Below are positions 1 to 7,979 of a DNA stretch of 26,545 nt, one piece after another (position 1 is the first letter of the stretch; each line of letters opens with the position of its first letter). Location: assembly GCA_900550965.1 (NCBI GenBank), contig URUC01000023.1:1-26545 (forward strand). The letters run 5' to 3'. Source of the DNA: an uncultured Collinsella sp. GTDB lineage: Bacteria > Actinomycetota > Coriobacteriia > Coriobacteriales > Coriobacteriaceae. Position numbers and translations under genes: made by a program. The notes below the pieces were generated by a model. It ran no database searches and was not told where the DNA came from. It saw nothing but the letters and a program-made list of their open reading frames with translations.

Positions 1-219
1 GACTACGAGCTGAAAAATACCCAGCGTAATGATCGTGAGCGGCAGCGAGATAACCGTCAGGAACGGCTTGACGAGCGAATCGACGATGTTCAGGAACAGT
101 CCCACGAAGGCGAAACAGACCCAGGCCTCGGCAAAACCGAAGGGCTGGATGCCGGGGACGAGGAACGTGGCAATCGCGATGGCGATCGAGGTAAAGAGCC
201 AGTTAAGCATAAAGCGCAT
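1..219 (-). CDS. Phage holin family (superfamily IV, YvlD-like) small membrane protein, partial
   Basis: The first 73 residues of a small integral membrane protein are present; the C-terminus lies beyond the left window edge. Reading from an ATG at 219, the protein opens MRFMLNWLFTSIAIAIATF, followed by VPGI, a second hydrophobic helix (CFAFVGLFLNIVDSLV), then KPFLTVISLPLTIITLGIF. The order N-W-L..., VPGI, L-N-x-x-x-x-x-v-K-P-x-L, and LPLT-x-x-T-L-G-x-F is characteristic of the four-helix 'phage holin family 4' group (YvlD-type). Despite the name this is a common chromosomal protein with unproven function, not evidence for a prophage. An AAAGGA Shine-Dalgarno sits 8 bases before the ATG; a second in-frame ATG at 210 is a less likely start. 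It is divergent from the regulator gene at 544. Confidence 0.85.
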   Translation of the reverse strand, partial: MRFMLNWLFTSIAIAIATFLVPGIQPFGFAEAWVCFAFVGLFLNIVDSLVKPFLTVISLPLTIITLGIFQLVV

Positions 220-543
220 GGTGTGAATCCTTTCTTGCGCAGGGTGCGTCGGTGTCGCGTGAAGCGGTTTGCTGCGGCGGCTTGGACGGCCGCTCGGGTG
301 TGCCGCCTTGTTCGGCCGCCCATTGTCTCAGATATTCGTGGAGCTTACGTGCGCATTTGGTTTCAAAACGGCGTTCGTCCTGAAAAACGCGCCGCTGGCA
401 GAGAGTCTTGTCGCTTTAGTTTGGTGGTGTGCTACACTGCTACGGGCAAAAGCCACAGGCGTTGCCCTATTGCATAGAACGGGCGAACGATGCCCGATGT
501 CAGTATCAACTTCGATGCCTTATGGCGGGTTTGGCGGTGATCG
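220..543. other. Divergent intergenic region with a structured leader
   Basis: About 320 bases separate the holin-like gene from the TrpR-family gene. The left two thirds hold the ribosome binding site of the - strand gene (228-235) and no gene I can support on either strand. The right third contains an extended -10 promoter for the + strand gene (430-438) and a leader of about 100 bases with two stem-loops. Stem-loop 1 (444-467) pairs GGGCAA with TTGCCC around an inner GCC/GGC stem. Stem-loop 2 (480-496) pairs CGGGC with GCCCG. Neither is followed by a T-tract. Confidence 0.6.
408..438 (+). promoter_or_regulatory. Promoter of the TrpR-family regulator gene
   Basis: An extended -10 element, TG-C-TACACT, lies at 430-438. 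A weak -35 candidate, TTGTCG, sits at 408-413 with a long 19-base spacer. Predicted transcription start is near 444-446, right at the base of the first leader stem-loop. Confidence 0.5.
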
Positions 544-843
544 ATGAATATCGAGAACATGTTTGACAAGCCTGATGTCAAGCAGCTGGTCCACGCATTT
601 AGTCTTTTGGATGACGAGAAGGATATCCAGGCGTTTTTGACCGATATCTGCACGCCGCGCGAGATCTGCGATCTTTCGCAACGTCTGCAGGTTGCGCGTT
701 ATCTGGATGAGGGCGAGCCTTATGTTGAGGTTCAGGCCCGCACCGGCGCTTCGTCCACTACGGTGAGCCGCGTGTCCAAGGCACTCAACGGCGAGTACGG
801 CGGCTATCGCAAGATCCTCATCAAGCTGGAGGATGGCGAGTAG
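544..843 (+). CDS. YerC/YecD-type TrpR-family HTH protein
   Basis: A 99-residue all-helical DNA-binding protein of the TrpR superfamily, YerC/YecD subgroup. The core is clear: LTDICTPREICDLSQRLQVA (residues about 32-51) matches the conserved 'D-L-C-T-x-x-E-I-x-x-L-x-Q-R-L-x-V-A-R' block, and TGASSTTVSRVSKALN (about 67-82) is the helix-turn-helix recognition segment. Classical TrpR uses tryptophan as co-repressor; YerC-type proteins are a separate branch whose ligand and targets are poorly known, so I assign no regulon. The start is the ATG at 544. Its Shine-Dalgarno is weak (GGTGA, 3 bases upstream); an ATG at 559 would still keep the fold. The long leader with two hairpins suggests post-transcriptional control. 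It is monocistronic, with a terminator 28 bases after the stop. Confidence 0.88.
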   Translation: MNIENMFDKPDVKQLVHAFSLLDDEKDIQAFLTDICTPREICDLSQRLQVARYLDEGEPYVEVQARTGASSTTVSRVSKALNGEYGGYRKILIKLEDGE

Positions 844-870
844 GCCAGCGGTAAAAACGAATTGCGCAGA

Positions 871-895
871 ACCGTCCCTTCGGGGGCGGTTTTTT
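871..895 (+). terminator. Intrinsic terminator of the TrpR-family gene
   Basis: An 8-bp stem (ACCGTCCC/GGGGCGGT, one G-T pair) with a TTCG tetraloop is followed by a run of six T (890-895). The T-run overlaps the first bases of the inverted repeat that begins at 893. Confidence 0.9.
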
Positions 896-981
896 GATCC
901 TTTGGGGACGGAGGAAAACGGATCACTGGGTTAGACTGACCTCCTCGGTGATCCATTTTCCTCCGTCTCCAAGGGGTCAAA
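893..981. repeat. Long imperfect inverted repeat (35-bp arms, 19-base loop)
   Basis: Left arm 893-927 and right arm 947-981 are reverse complements at 30 of 35 positions, counted by hand. Four of the five mismatches become G-T pairs in a + strand transcript, so an RNA stem would be nearly continuous. The core of each arm is GACGGAGGAAAA and its complement. The element lies between the regulator terminator and the addB promoter and contains no reading frame of interest. It may be a REP- or MITE-like palindromic element; a copy elsewhere cannot be tested from this window. Confidence 0.85.
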
Positions 982-1018
982 TCTGTTGGCGTAGGGCAAA
1001 TCTGTCCGCGCGGGCGGG

Positions 1019-1024
1019 TAGGAT
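1019..1024 (+). promoter_or_regulatory. Candidate -10 element for addBA
   Basis: TAGGAT lies 39 bases before the addB start, a spacing also seen at dnaE and fhs here. No convincing -35 hexamer is present, so this is weak. Confidence 0.3.
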
Positions 1025-1063
1025 GGAAGCATTGAATATTGCGAACGGTTTGAGTGGAGGACC

Positions 1064-4000
1064 ATGCCTGTTCGAATCTATACCACCAACGCCGGCGCGG
1101 ATTTGAGCGATGCCGAGGCGGCGCTGCTTGCCGACCTTATTGCCCGCCACGGGCGTGCCGTGCTGCTGGCGCCAACGTTTGCCGAGCTCGACCTGTGCCG
1201 TCATGATGCGGCGGAAGCCGGCGTTTCGCTGGGTATTGACTACAAGACGCCTACATCGTGGCTTCGCTCGCTTTGGGAGCTTTTAGGCGACGGGCGCGGT
1301 TTCGTCGACAACCTGCAGCGCCAGATGCTGTTTTCGGACATGGTGTCGCGTCTCGACGACGCCGACCTGCAGCCGCTTTCGCGCAGCCAGGGCACGGTGC
1401 GTATGCTCGCGCGTATGGCTCGCGATGTGCTGCCGGGTGTGGCAGGGACAGGTGCCGAGCGTTGCTGCGACAACGTTTGCAAGCCCAAGCCCAGAAGCGA
1501 CGCCGAGGCTCGCGTGTTTGAACTTTTGTGCGCCTATGCGCGCGGTTTGGACCGTCGAGATATGGTCGAGCCCTGCGAGGCGGCTGACATTATGGCCGGC
1601 GCTTTGGCTGACAACCTGCCGGGGTGCGCCCGCGCCGTTTGCGTGCGCGGCGTCACGTCATTTACGTATAGCCTGCTCGAGCTGCTGTCCGCCGTGGCAA
1701 ACAACGGGGGAGAGGTTGTCGTGCTGCTCGCTTGCGAGCAAGCGGCGATGCGCGAGGACCTGGCTGCCGCCTTTGATGCCCGCGGCGTGCTGTTTGAGGT
1801 TGCACCGCTGGACGAGGATGCCGGCGCTCCCGCGATTGCTCCAAAGTCCGTCGTACGTCCTGCCTTTGTGGAAGTCGCCGGGCCCCATGCCCGTGCCCGT
1901 GTCTATGCGGACGTCATCGATAAGTTGGTGAAAGCGCACAAGGAGTCCAAGGACGATAAAGCTGCTGCAACACCCGTCGACCCCGTACGCGTGCTCGTTG
2001 TTTCTGCCCGGGCACCCCAGCTGTTCGGCGAGCTTGCCGCTCGTTTGGCGGCGCGCCACGTTGCTGCCGAGACGGCCGAGTTCACGGCGTTTTCCCAATC
2101 CATTGCGGGCAGGCAGTTCACGGCGCTCGCCAACCTGATCGAGCGTATGAAGGCCGCCGACGAAGGGGCAGCTTCTAAGACTGAGTGGTGGCCCGCTCCG
2201 GAGCTTACCGACTGGATTTACAGCCCGCTTTCGGGTGCCGACGCCGCCAGCGCGCGCACGTTCGACAAGAATATGCGACTGTCGCGCAGCAAGACCACTG
2301 CGGGCGTCAAGAGCCTGCTGCAGAGCGTGCAGGGCCAGGTGAGGGGCGCGCGTAAAGCGGCGAGCGACGAGAACTGGCTTAAGAACGCGCCGTGCGTGAT
2401 CTCGGACGTGTTCCAGGCGCTGTGGCGCGACAAACCCGTGACGGCGCTCAAGGCCATGCTTGCCGTTGCCGAGGCACTGCCCGATCGCGCGCTTGGCGGT
2501 CTCGACGGTCAGGCCCGTCGCCAGGCGGAGGTGGCCCTGCTGCGCCACGCGATCGACATCCTTATGAACGATGCTCGCGCGCTCGACGTGTCGCAGGCCG
2601 CGACCGTGCCCGTGCTCGATGGCATTCGCACCAAGGTGGACAAGCGTAGCACCGCCTACGATTACGAGACCTACGAGGTTGACCGTGCGCCACGCGCCCA
2701 GGTTCGCTTTACTTCGCTTGCCGATGCGGCGGCCCTGCGCCCCGATAGCTGCGATGCCGTGCTGTTTGCCGATGTCGATCTGGACAGCTATCCGCTCTCA
2801 CACGAAGAGGGGCCGCTGACCACGCTGACGGCGAGCCTCGGTCGCGAGGGCGTGACGCTTGAGCCTGCGGCCTTGCTGCGCGCGCGCTTTGGCCGCGCGA
2901 TACAAGCGTCGCGTGGTCCGGTTACGCTCGCCCGTGTGACCCACGATCGTCAGGCGCGCGAGTGCTATCCGGCGGCCGTGTGGACCGAGTTGCGGGCGCA
3001 TGCCGAGGCCGCTAACGATGCTAAGGCCGCTGACGCCGACAAGGCCGCTGACGACGCTAAGGCCGTTGGCGCCGACAAGGCGAAGTGCGTGGGTGAGGGC
3101 GATATCGTAAGGGACTTCGATCCCGCGGCAGGCGAAGGTCTTAGGCGCGAACGCGTGACCTGCGAAGCTCCTCAGCATCTGAGCGATGAAGCCATTCCGT
3201 ATCTGGTCCTGCGCCGTCGCGATGGCGAGGGCGAGGATGCGCCGCTGGTGCCGCGCCTGACGTCTGCCTCGCAGATCGAGGCCTATTCGACCTGCCCGCT
3301 GTGCTGGTTCGTCTCGTATCGCGTCAAACCCCAGTCGATCGACGCCGGCTTTGGCAACATGGAGAAGGGCAACTTTGTCCATGACGTGCTGGAGCACTTG
3401 CATGCGCGTCTTCCGCAGGAGGGCATGGAGCGCGTGACGCCCATGAATCTGCCGCGCGCGCAGGAGCTGTTGCGCGAGGTCTTTGCCGAGACCCTGGCCG
3501 AGCATGCGGGCAAGCGCGGTACCGAAGGCCCGCTGGTGCCGCTCTCTTCAGTGGAGGAGCGCCAGGTGGCCGAGATCTTGCCGCAGCTGGAGGGCGTGCT
3601 TGCCTACGAGTCCGAGGCGCTCACCCCCTTTGCTCCGCGCTACCTGGAGTTTGCGTTCAACGAGCTCCAGGTCGAGTATGCCGGTTGGCCGCTCGGCGGG
3701 CGCATCGACCGCGTGGATGTGGATGCCGAGAATCGCGCCGTGGTAATCGACTACAAGCATCGTTCGGGTGTCGAGGAGTTTAAGCTCGCCGACCCCACGG
3801 TGCGCGACGAGGAATCGGGCGAGGCCCCCATCGACGACCCGCGCTGGCTGCCGCCCCATACTCAGACACTCATCTACGCGCAGGCCATGCGTCGGGCGCT
3901 GGGCCTAGATACCCGTGCTGCGCTCTATTTTTCGACCAAGGGCGGCAAGCCCGCGCTGCGCGGCGCGGCGAGTGCCGAGTTGCTCGAGGAAGAGCGCGGC

Positions 4001-4216
4001 GACGGTCGCATCCCAGGCCTTAAGAAGGGCTTTCCGGGCGAGGGCGGCAACATGGACTTCGATGCGCTGCTCGACCGCGTGGAGACCGGCATTGCCGAGC
4101 GCCTGCGCGAGCTCGAGGCGGGCGACGTCGCCGCTGTCGATCCGACGTCGGCGCAGGCCGCGCATGCGCGCTGCTCGTATAACCACGAAGGAACGTTTGT
4201 AAGGAGGGACGTGTAG
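1064..4216 (+). CDS. addB: AddB-like PD-(D/E)XK nuclease subunit of an AddAB-type complex
   Basis: A 1050-residue protein, somewhat shorter than Bacillus AddB. AddB partners AddA to unwind and resect double-strand breaks so that RecA can load; its own C-terminal nuclease cuts one strand. The nuclease is well preserved: S-x-I-E-x-Y-S-T-C-P (about 735-745), H773 in FVHDVLEHL, D882 in GGRIDRVD, D896 and K898 in VIDYKHRSG, then the Q-motif TQTLIYAQAMRRALG. The N-terminus lacks the Walker A loop usual in AddB. Of the four cysteines that bind the Fe-S cluster in AddB, only C744 and C1037 have counterparts; CSYN replaces the C-x2-C. A linker at residues 652-675 has a 12-residue D-A-K-rich unit twice. 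The ATG at 1064 follows GGAGG closely. The addA gene starts 3 bases after the stop. The family is sure; calling it AddB rests on fold, neighbour and order. Confidence 0.85.
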   Translation: MPVRIYTTNAGADLSDAEAALLADLIARHGRAVLLAPTFAELDLCRHDAAEAGVSLGIDYKTPTSWLRSLWELLGDGRGFVDNLQRQMLFSDMVSRLDDADLQPLSRSQGTVRMLARMARDVLPGVAGTGAERCCDNVCKPKPRSDAEARVFELLCAYARGLDRRDMVEPCEAADIMAGALADNLPGCARAVCVRGVTSFTYSLLELLSAVANNGGEVVVLLACEQAAMREDLAAAFDARGVLFEVAPLDEDAGAPAIAPKSVVRPAFVEVAGPHARARVYADVIDKLVKAHKESKDDKAAATPVDPVRVLVVSARAPQLFGELAARLAARHVAAETAEFTAFSQSIAGRQFTALANLIERMKAADEGAASKTEWWPAPELTDWIYSPLSGADAASARTFDKNMRLSRSKTTAGVKSLLQSVQGQVRGARKAASDENWLKNAPCVISDVFQALWRDKPVTALKAMLAVAEALPDRALGGLDGQARRQAEVALLRHAIDILMNDARALDVSQAATVPVLDGIRTKVDKRSTAYDYETYEVDRAPRAQVRFTSLADAAALRPDSCDAVLFADVDLDSYPLSHEEGPLTTLTASLGREGVTLEPAALLRARFGRAIQASRGPVTLARVTHDRQARECYPAAVWTELRAHAEAANDAKAADADKAADDAKAVGADKAKCVGEGDIVRDFDPAAGEGLRRERVTCEAPQHLSDEAIPYLVLRRRDGEGEDAPLVPRLTSASQIEAYSTCPLCWFVSYRVKPQSIDAGFGNMEKGNFVHDVLEHLHARLPQEGMERVTPMNLPRAQELLREVFAETLAEHAGKRGTEGPLVPLSSVEERQVAEILPQLEGVLAYESEALTPFAPRYLEFAFNELQVEYAGWPLGGRIDRVDVDAENRAVVIDYKHRSGVEEFKLADPTVRDEESGEAPIDDPRWLPPHTQTLIYAQAMRRALGLDTRAALYFSTKGGKPALRGAASAELLEEERGDGRIPGLKKGFPGEGGNMDFDALLDRVETGIAERLRELEAGDVAAVDPTSAQAAHARCSYNHEGTFVRRDV
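3017..3088 (+). repeat. Two-copy 36-bp tandem repeat inside addB
   Basis: Two consecutive 36-base units (3017-3052, 3053-3088) encode DAKAADADKAAD and DAKAVGADKAKC. They form a charged, alanine-rich linker between the helicase-like part and the nuclease domain. It is a likely site of length variation between strains. Confidence 0.7.
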
Positions 4217-4219
4217 ACC

Positions 4220-7200
4220 ATGGATCTTTCGACTTTGATGCCGCAACAGCTGCAGATCGTCAAAACGCTCGACCGTCCGCTGTTTGTCTCGGCGGGTGCC
4301 GGTTCGGGCAAGACCTTTACCCTCACGCGCCGCATCGTCTACGCGCTCTCGCCCGAATCCGGTCCGTTCGTTGAGCATCTGGACCAGGTGCTCGCCATTA
4401 CCTTTACCAAAGACGCCGCGGCCGAGATCCGTGACCGTGTGCGCCGCGCGCTCATCGACGAGGGCATGGACGAGGAAGCCCTGACCGTCGACGATGCGTG
4501 GATCTCGACCATTCACGGCATGTGCTCGCGTATCTTGCGCGCACATGCGTTGGAGCTGGGCATCGATCCCGAGTTCACGGTGCTCACCGATACCGACGAG
4601 CTTATGGACCAGGCTGTTGAGCATGTGCTGGCCCGCGCGACGGCGCCCGATGCCGCCCCCGAGCTCGCCGCTTCGCTTAAAAGCCTCTACGCCTGGTATC
4701 CCATGGCAGGCGAGGGCGGCCTCTTTGGCGCCGGCACCACCATCAAGGGCCTGGTGCGTGAGCTGCTGGAGCTCTCGAGCCAGCTGCCGGGCGGTATGGA
4801 CGACGTGTGCGTGGCGCGCGGCCAGGCCGATACCTCGGCACTCGCCGATGCCTATCGTGTGGCGCTGGGCGCAAGCAAGGCCGCGACCGAGAAAGCGCAG
4901 GTGGCACTCGATGCCATCGACGCGTTTGAGGCGAGCGGCAAAACCATGGAGGATGTGGCGCGACTCATGATGTCGTGCAGCATGCCTCGGGCGAGCAAGG
5001 CGTTTCCTAAGGAGCAGGTGGAGCTGCTCAAGGCCGAGGCCGCCGATGCATTTATCAATATCGTGCTTGCCTGCGGCGGTCCGGCGCTCGATGCGCTGGT
5101 GGGGCTTGCTCGTGCTGTGGAGGCGGAATACCGCGCGCTCAAGGCTGACCAGTCCGCGCTTGATAACAACGACCTGCTGCGCATGGCGTACGAGGCGCTG
5201 CGCGATTATCCCGCCATCCGAGCGGCCTATGAGGGTCGCTTTAAGATGGTCATGATCGATGAGTTCCAGGATACCGACCAGATGCAGGTCGATTTGATCC
5301 GTTACCTGACGGGCGCGGGGGAGCGCGCACTGTGCACCGTAGGCGATGCGCAGCAGTCGATCTACCGCTTCCGTGGTGCCGAGGTCGAGGTGTTCCGTCG
5401 CCAGGAGCGCAAGGTGGGTTCGACGACGGCGTCCGAGACGGTCGCCACGTCCGATGCCCCCGCCGGCGAGCTCGTCAAGCTTGTACGCAACTTCCGCAGC
5501 CACGACGAGGTGCTGCGCTATGTGGCGCGCGTCTTTGACGGCGACACCGGTGGTTTGATGCAGGGGTTCTTGGATCTTGAACCGAGCGACGAACGCGAGG
5601 ACAAGCTCAAGGCGAAGACATCGCGCCGCCAGGCGATCTTCGTTGCCGGTGGCAGTACGCAGGAGCGAACGCAGGCGAAAGCTCGCGCGATTGCGGAGCG
5701 ATTCCAAGCACTCGTTAAAGCGGGCCAGCCCCAGGGCAGCATGGTCCTGCTGCTGGGCCGCATGACCAACGCCGATGTCTATGCGCAGGCCTTCCGCGAC
5801 CAGGGGCTCGACTGCGTGATCGCAGGCGGCTCGGTCTTTGCCCAGGCAGCTGAGGTGCAGACGGTGCGTGCCCTGGTCTGCGCACTCGCCAATCCGGCCG
5901 ATACGGCGCAGGGCCTTATGCCACTGCTCGCCTCGCCGATGTTTGCGCTCGGCGCCCAGGAGTTCCTGGCGCTGGCGACCAAACTGGACGACCAGACGGG
6001 GGAGACCTCGCGCCGCAACATCGATGCGGGCATCATGAGCGATTCCGATGTGCCGGGTTTGCAAGACTTGCCGCTCGTGACGCGCGCCCGCGAGGTGCTG
6101 CGGTATGCGCTTCGTCGCGTGGGCCGCGATTCGTTCGCCGCCATCGCGCGCGATACTGTCAACGCCTCCGGCTGGTTTGTGCGTCTGGCACAGCGTGGTC
6201 CCGAGGGCAAGGCCATTGCCGCCAACGTGCTTAAGGCGCTCGATGCCGTGGCCGAGGCGGAGGCCGAGTTCGGTAACTCGCCGCGTTCCATTGCGCTTGC
6301 CTTCGACCGCTTCTTGGCGGGCAAGGAGGCCCCAGGTGCCCTCAACGAGGAGGGCGACGGCGCGGTGCGCATCATGACGGTGCATGCCTCCAAGGGCCTG
6401 GAGTATCCGGTCGTGGCGGTTGCGGAGTGCTTTGGCGTGCGTAAGTCCTCGGGTGCGGCTCAGATGGGGCGTGTCGAGGGCGGAGCGCAGGTCGTGGCGC
6501 TGCCGGCGCGCTTCGACGGCGTTAAACTCGCGGACGGCACGTTCGTAAAGGGCGATGACGTCAAAAAGCAGTTTGAGCATGCGTTTAAGGGTAAGGGCAC
6601 GTCGCTATGGTTGCCGCCGGAGCTCATGGAGGATGTCTGCGCGACGGGTTCTCCCGCCGAGGCATTCGTTCGCCTGCGCAACCACGACCTGCAGCTTTCG
6701 CTCGAGGAGCGGGCTCGCTTGCTCTATGTCGCCATGACGCGAGCGCGCGAGCTGGTCATTCTGGCGATGGATGCCGGCGTGAGCCGCGGCAAGGTGACGG
6801 CGCCGACCTTCGATGTCGAGACGGATCTGACCTACGACGTGCTGCGCCGCATCCTGCCGACCGACAGCCTGGACATGCCGCAGCTCGATAGCGACCGTTT
6901 GGTGTTCGACAACTCCAAGCCGGGCGACTACGAGCTCATCTCGCTGGCGGACTTTACGTTTGGCGAGCAGACGTTTGAGGTCAACGCTTCGCTGGATGTC
7001 GAGGGCAGGCTTGTCCGCGGCGATGCGGAGCCGGAGGGTGCCGGTGCGGATGCCCACGCCGCTGTTCCCGGTCCTGCCGACCCCGAGCCCGATGCGTTTG
7101 AGCTCGTGTATCCCCAGGCGGTGGGCGTACGCATGGGCACCTGCCCGTATCCGGCGCGCGATTCGTACAGCTACTCGTCAATTGCCGCGGCGCTGCATGC

Positions 7201-7843
7201 CGAGTCCGAGGATCGAGCCGCCGAGGCGCATGTGCCCATGGACGAGGCTGGCGATGATGCGGAGTCGGATGGTTCCGAGATGACGGATGCAGGCGTGGCC
7301 GCCGTTGAGCCCGCCGGCAACCCCATGGCGCTGGGCTCGGCGTTCCATGCCGCCTGCCAGTGGCTGATCGAGATGGGTGCCGATGCGCTGCCCGCTGAGC
7401 GTGCCGATGCGCTGGCGCGCCTGTGGTGCCTGACGCCGGAGCAGCGCGAACGCTTCGACGTTGCCCTGGACCGCTGGCTCAAGTCGGCTGCTCGTGCCGA
7501 CCTGCTCGCGTGGCCGTGCGTTCGCGCCGAGGTGCCGTTCTTCTCGCTGGGCTGCGAGGACGAGGACATCGCCCGCTACGGTGCATATGCCGAGGGCGCC
7601 ATCGACGCTTTGGCGACGAACCCGGCGGATTCGTCATGCGCGCTGGTCATCGACTACAAGACGGGCGGGACGCCGGACGAGACGCCGGAACAGCTGCAGG
7701 AGAAGCACGCCCTGCAGGCGCGCGTCTACTCCGATGTGTTGCACAAGGCGGGCTTTGAGGCCGTGACCGTCAAGTTCGTCCGCGTGGAGCAAGTCGACCC
7801 CGCCAACCCCTGCGAGCCTCAAGTAGTCACCTACAGCCTCTAG
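4220..7843 (+). CDS. addA: AddA-like ATP-dependent helicase/nuclease subunit (UvrD superfamily 1A)
   Basis: A 1207-residue helicase-nuclease, the usual AddA length. It is the 3'-5' motor of the AddAB break-processing complex. Helicase motifs appear in order: Walker A SAGAGSGKT with K31, motif Ia AITFTKDAAAEIRDRV, ISTIHGMCSRILR, Walker B MIDEFQDTD (D347-E348), motif III GDAQQSIYRFRGA, LVRNFRSH, motif V MTVHASKGLEYPVV, and motif VI LLYVAMTRARELVIL. The C-terminal RecB-family nuclease has H1043 (GSAFHAA), D1129 (GAIDAL), D1145 and K1147 (VIDYKTGG), and the Q-motif HALQARVYSDVL. Both motor and nuclease therefore look active. The ATG at 4220 follows AAGGAGGG (4201-4208), which lies inside the end of addB; the two genes are 3 bases apart and surely co-transcribed. 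Residues about 925-1035, before the nuclease domain, are acidic and poorly conserved-looking. Confidence 0.95.
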   Translation: MDLSTLMPQQLQIVKTLDRPLFVSAGAGSGKTFTLTRRIVYALSPESGPFVEHLDQVLAITFTKDAAAEIRDRVRRALIDEGMDEEALTVDDAWISTIHGMCSRILRAHALELGIDPEFTVLTDTDELMDQAVEHVLARATAPDAAPELAASLKSLYAWYPMAGEGGLFGAGTTIKGLVRELLELSSQLPGGMDDVCVARGQADTSALADAYRVALGASKAATEKAQVALDAIDAFEASGKTMEDVARLMMSCSMPRASKAFPKEQVELLKAEAADAFINIVLACGGPALDALVGLARAVEAEYRALKADQSALDNNDLLRMAYEALRDYPAIRAAYEGRFKMVMIDEFQDTDQMQVDLIRYLTGAGERALCTVGDAQQSIYRFRGAEVEVFRRQERKVGSTTASETVATSDAPAGELVKLVRNFRSHDEVLRYVARVFDGDTGGLMQGFLDLEPSDEREDKLKAKTSRRQAIFVAGGSTQERTQAKARAIAERFQALVKAGQPQGSMVLLLGRMTNADVYAQAFRDQGLDCVIAGGSVFAQAAEVQTVRALVCALANPADTAQGLMPLLASPMFALGAQEFLALATKLDDQTGETSRRNIDAGIMSDSDVPGLQDLPLVTRAREVLRYALRRVGRDSFAAIARDTVNASGWFVRLAQRGPEGKAIAANVLKALDAVAEAEAEFGNSPRSIALAFDRFLAGKEAPGALNEEGDGAVRIMTVHASKGLEYPVVAVAECFGVRKSSGAAQMGRVEGGAQVVALPARFDGVKLADGTFVKGDDVKKQFEHAFKGKGTSLWLPPELMEDVCATGSPAEAFVRLRNHDLQLSLEERARLLYVAMTRARELVILAMDAGVSRGKVTAPTFDVETDLTYDVLRRILPTDSLDMPQLDSDRLVFDNSKPGDYELISLADFTFGEQTFEVNASLDVEGRLVRGDAEPEGAGADAHAAVPGPADPEPDAFELVYPQAVGVRMGTCPYPARDSYSYSSIAAALHAESEDRAAEAHVPMDEAGDDAESDGSEMTDAGVAAVEPAGNPMALGSAFHAACQWLIEMGADALPAERADALARLWCLTPEQRERFDVALDRWLKSAARADLLAWPCVRAEVPFFSLGCEDEDIARYGAYAEGAIDALATNPADSSCALVIDYKTGGTPDETPEQLQEKHALQARVYSDVLHKAGFEAVTVKFVRVEQVDPANPCEPQVVTYSL

Positions 7844-7859
7844 CCACCTCAGGCTTTAT

Positions 7860-7914
7860 GGTGCTATTTGGTTGGTTTTGCGGCCGTAAGGCCCTCAATC
7901 GTCCAAATGGCACC
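7860..7914. other. Nested stem-loop after addA
   Basis: A 12-bp outer stem (7860-7871 with 7903-7914, 11 of 12 paired) encloses a GGCC-GTAA-GGCC hairpin (7882-7893). There is no T-tract, so it is not a standard terminator. It begins 16 bases after the addA stop and ends 26 bases before the -10 of the next gene. It could protect the addBA mRNA 3' end, act in factor-dependent termination, or be a palindromic element. Confidence 0.6.
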
Positions 7915-7940
7915 GCAACGCATGGGAGAGCTTGGGGCGG

Positions 7941-7946
7941 TACAAT
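7941..7946 (+). promoter_or_regulatory. Candidate -10 element of the DUF3284 gene
   Basis: TACAAT lies 33 bases before the start codon. I see no good -35 at 16-18 bases upstream. Confidence 0.4.
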
Positions 7947-7979
7947 GGCCCGAACGGTTCAAACGAATAAGGGGCCATC

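Noticed and set aside
1..219. Prophage or lysis module inferred from the holin-like protein
   Set aside because: This family is named for a phage holin group but is a common chromosomal membrane protein, and no other phage gene is present.
3905..6580. 891-codon open frame on the - strand opposite addB/addA
   Set aside because: It is a mirror of GC-rich codon bias in the real + strand genes, is rich in Arg, His, Gly and Leu without domain signal, and spans two well-defined genes.
7952..7960. GAACGGTTC before the DUF3284 gene as an SOS box
   Set aside because: The spacer is one base instead of four; it is a small palindrome likely due to chance.
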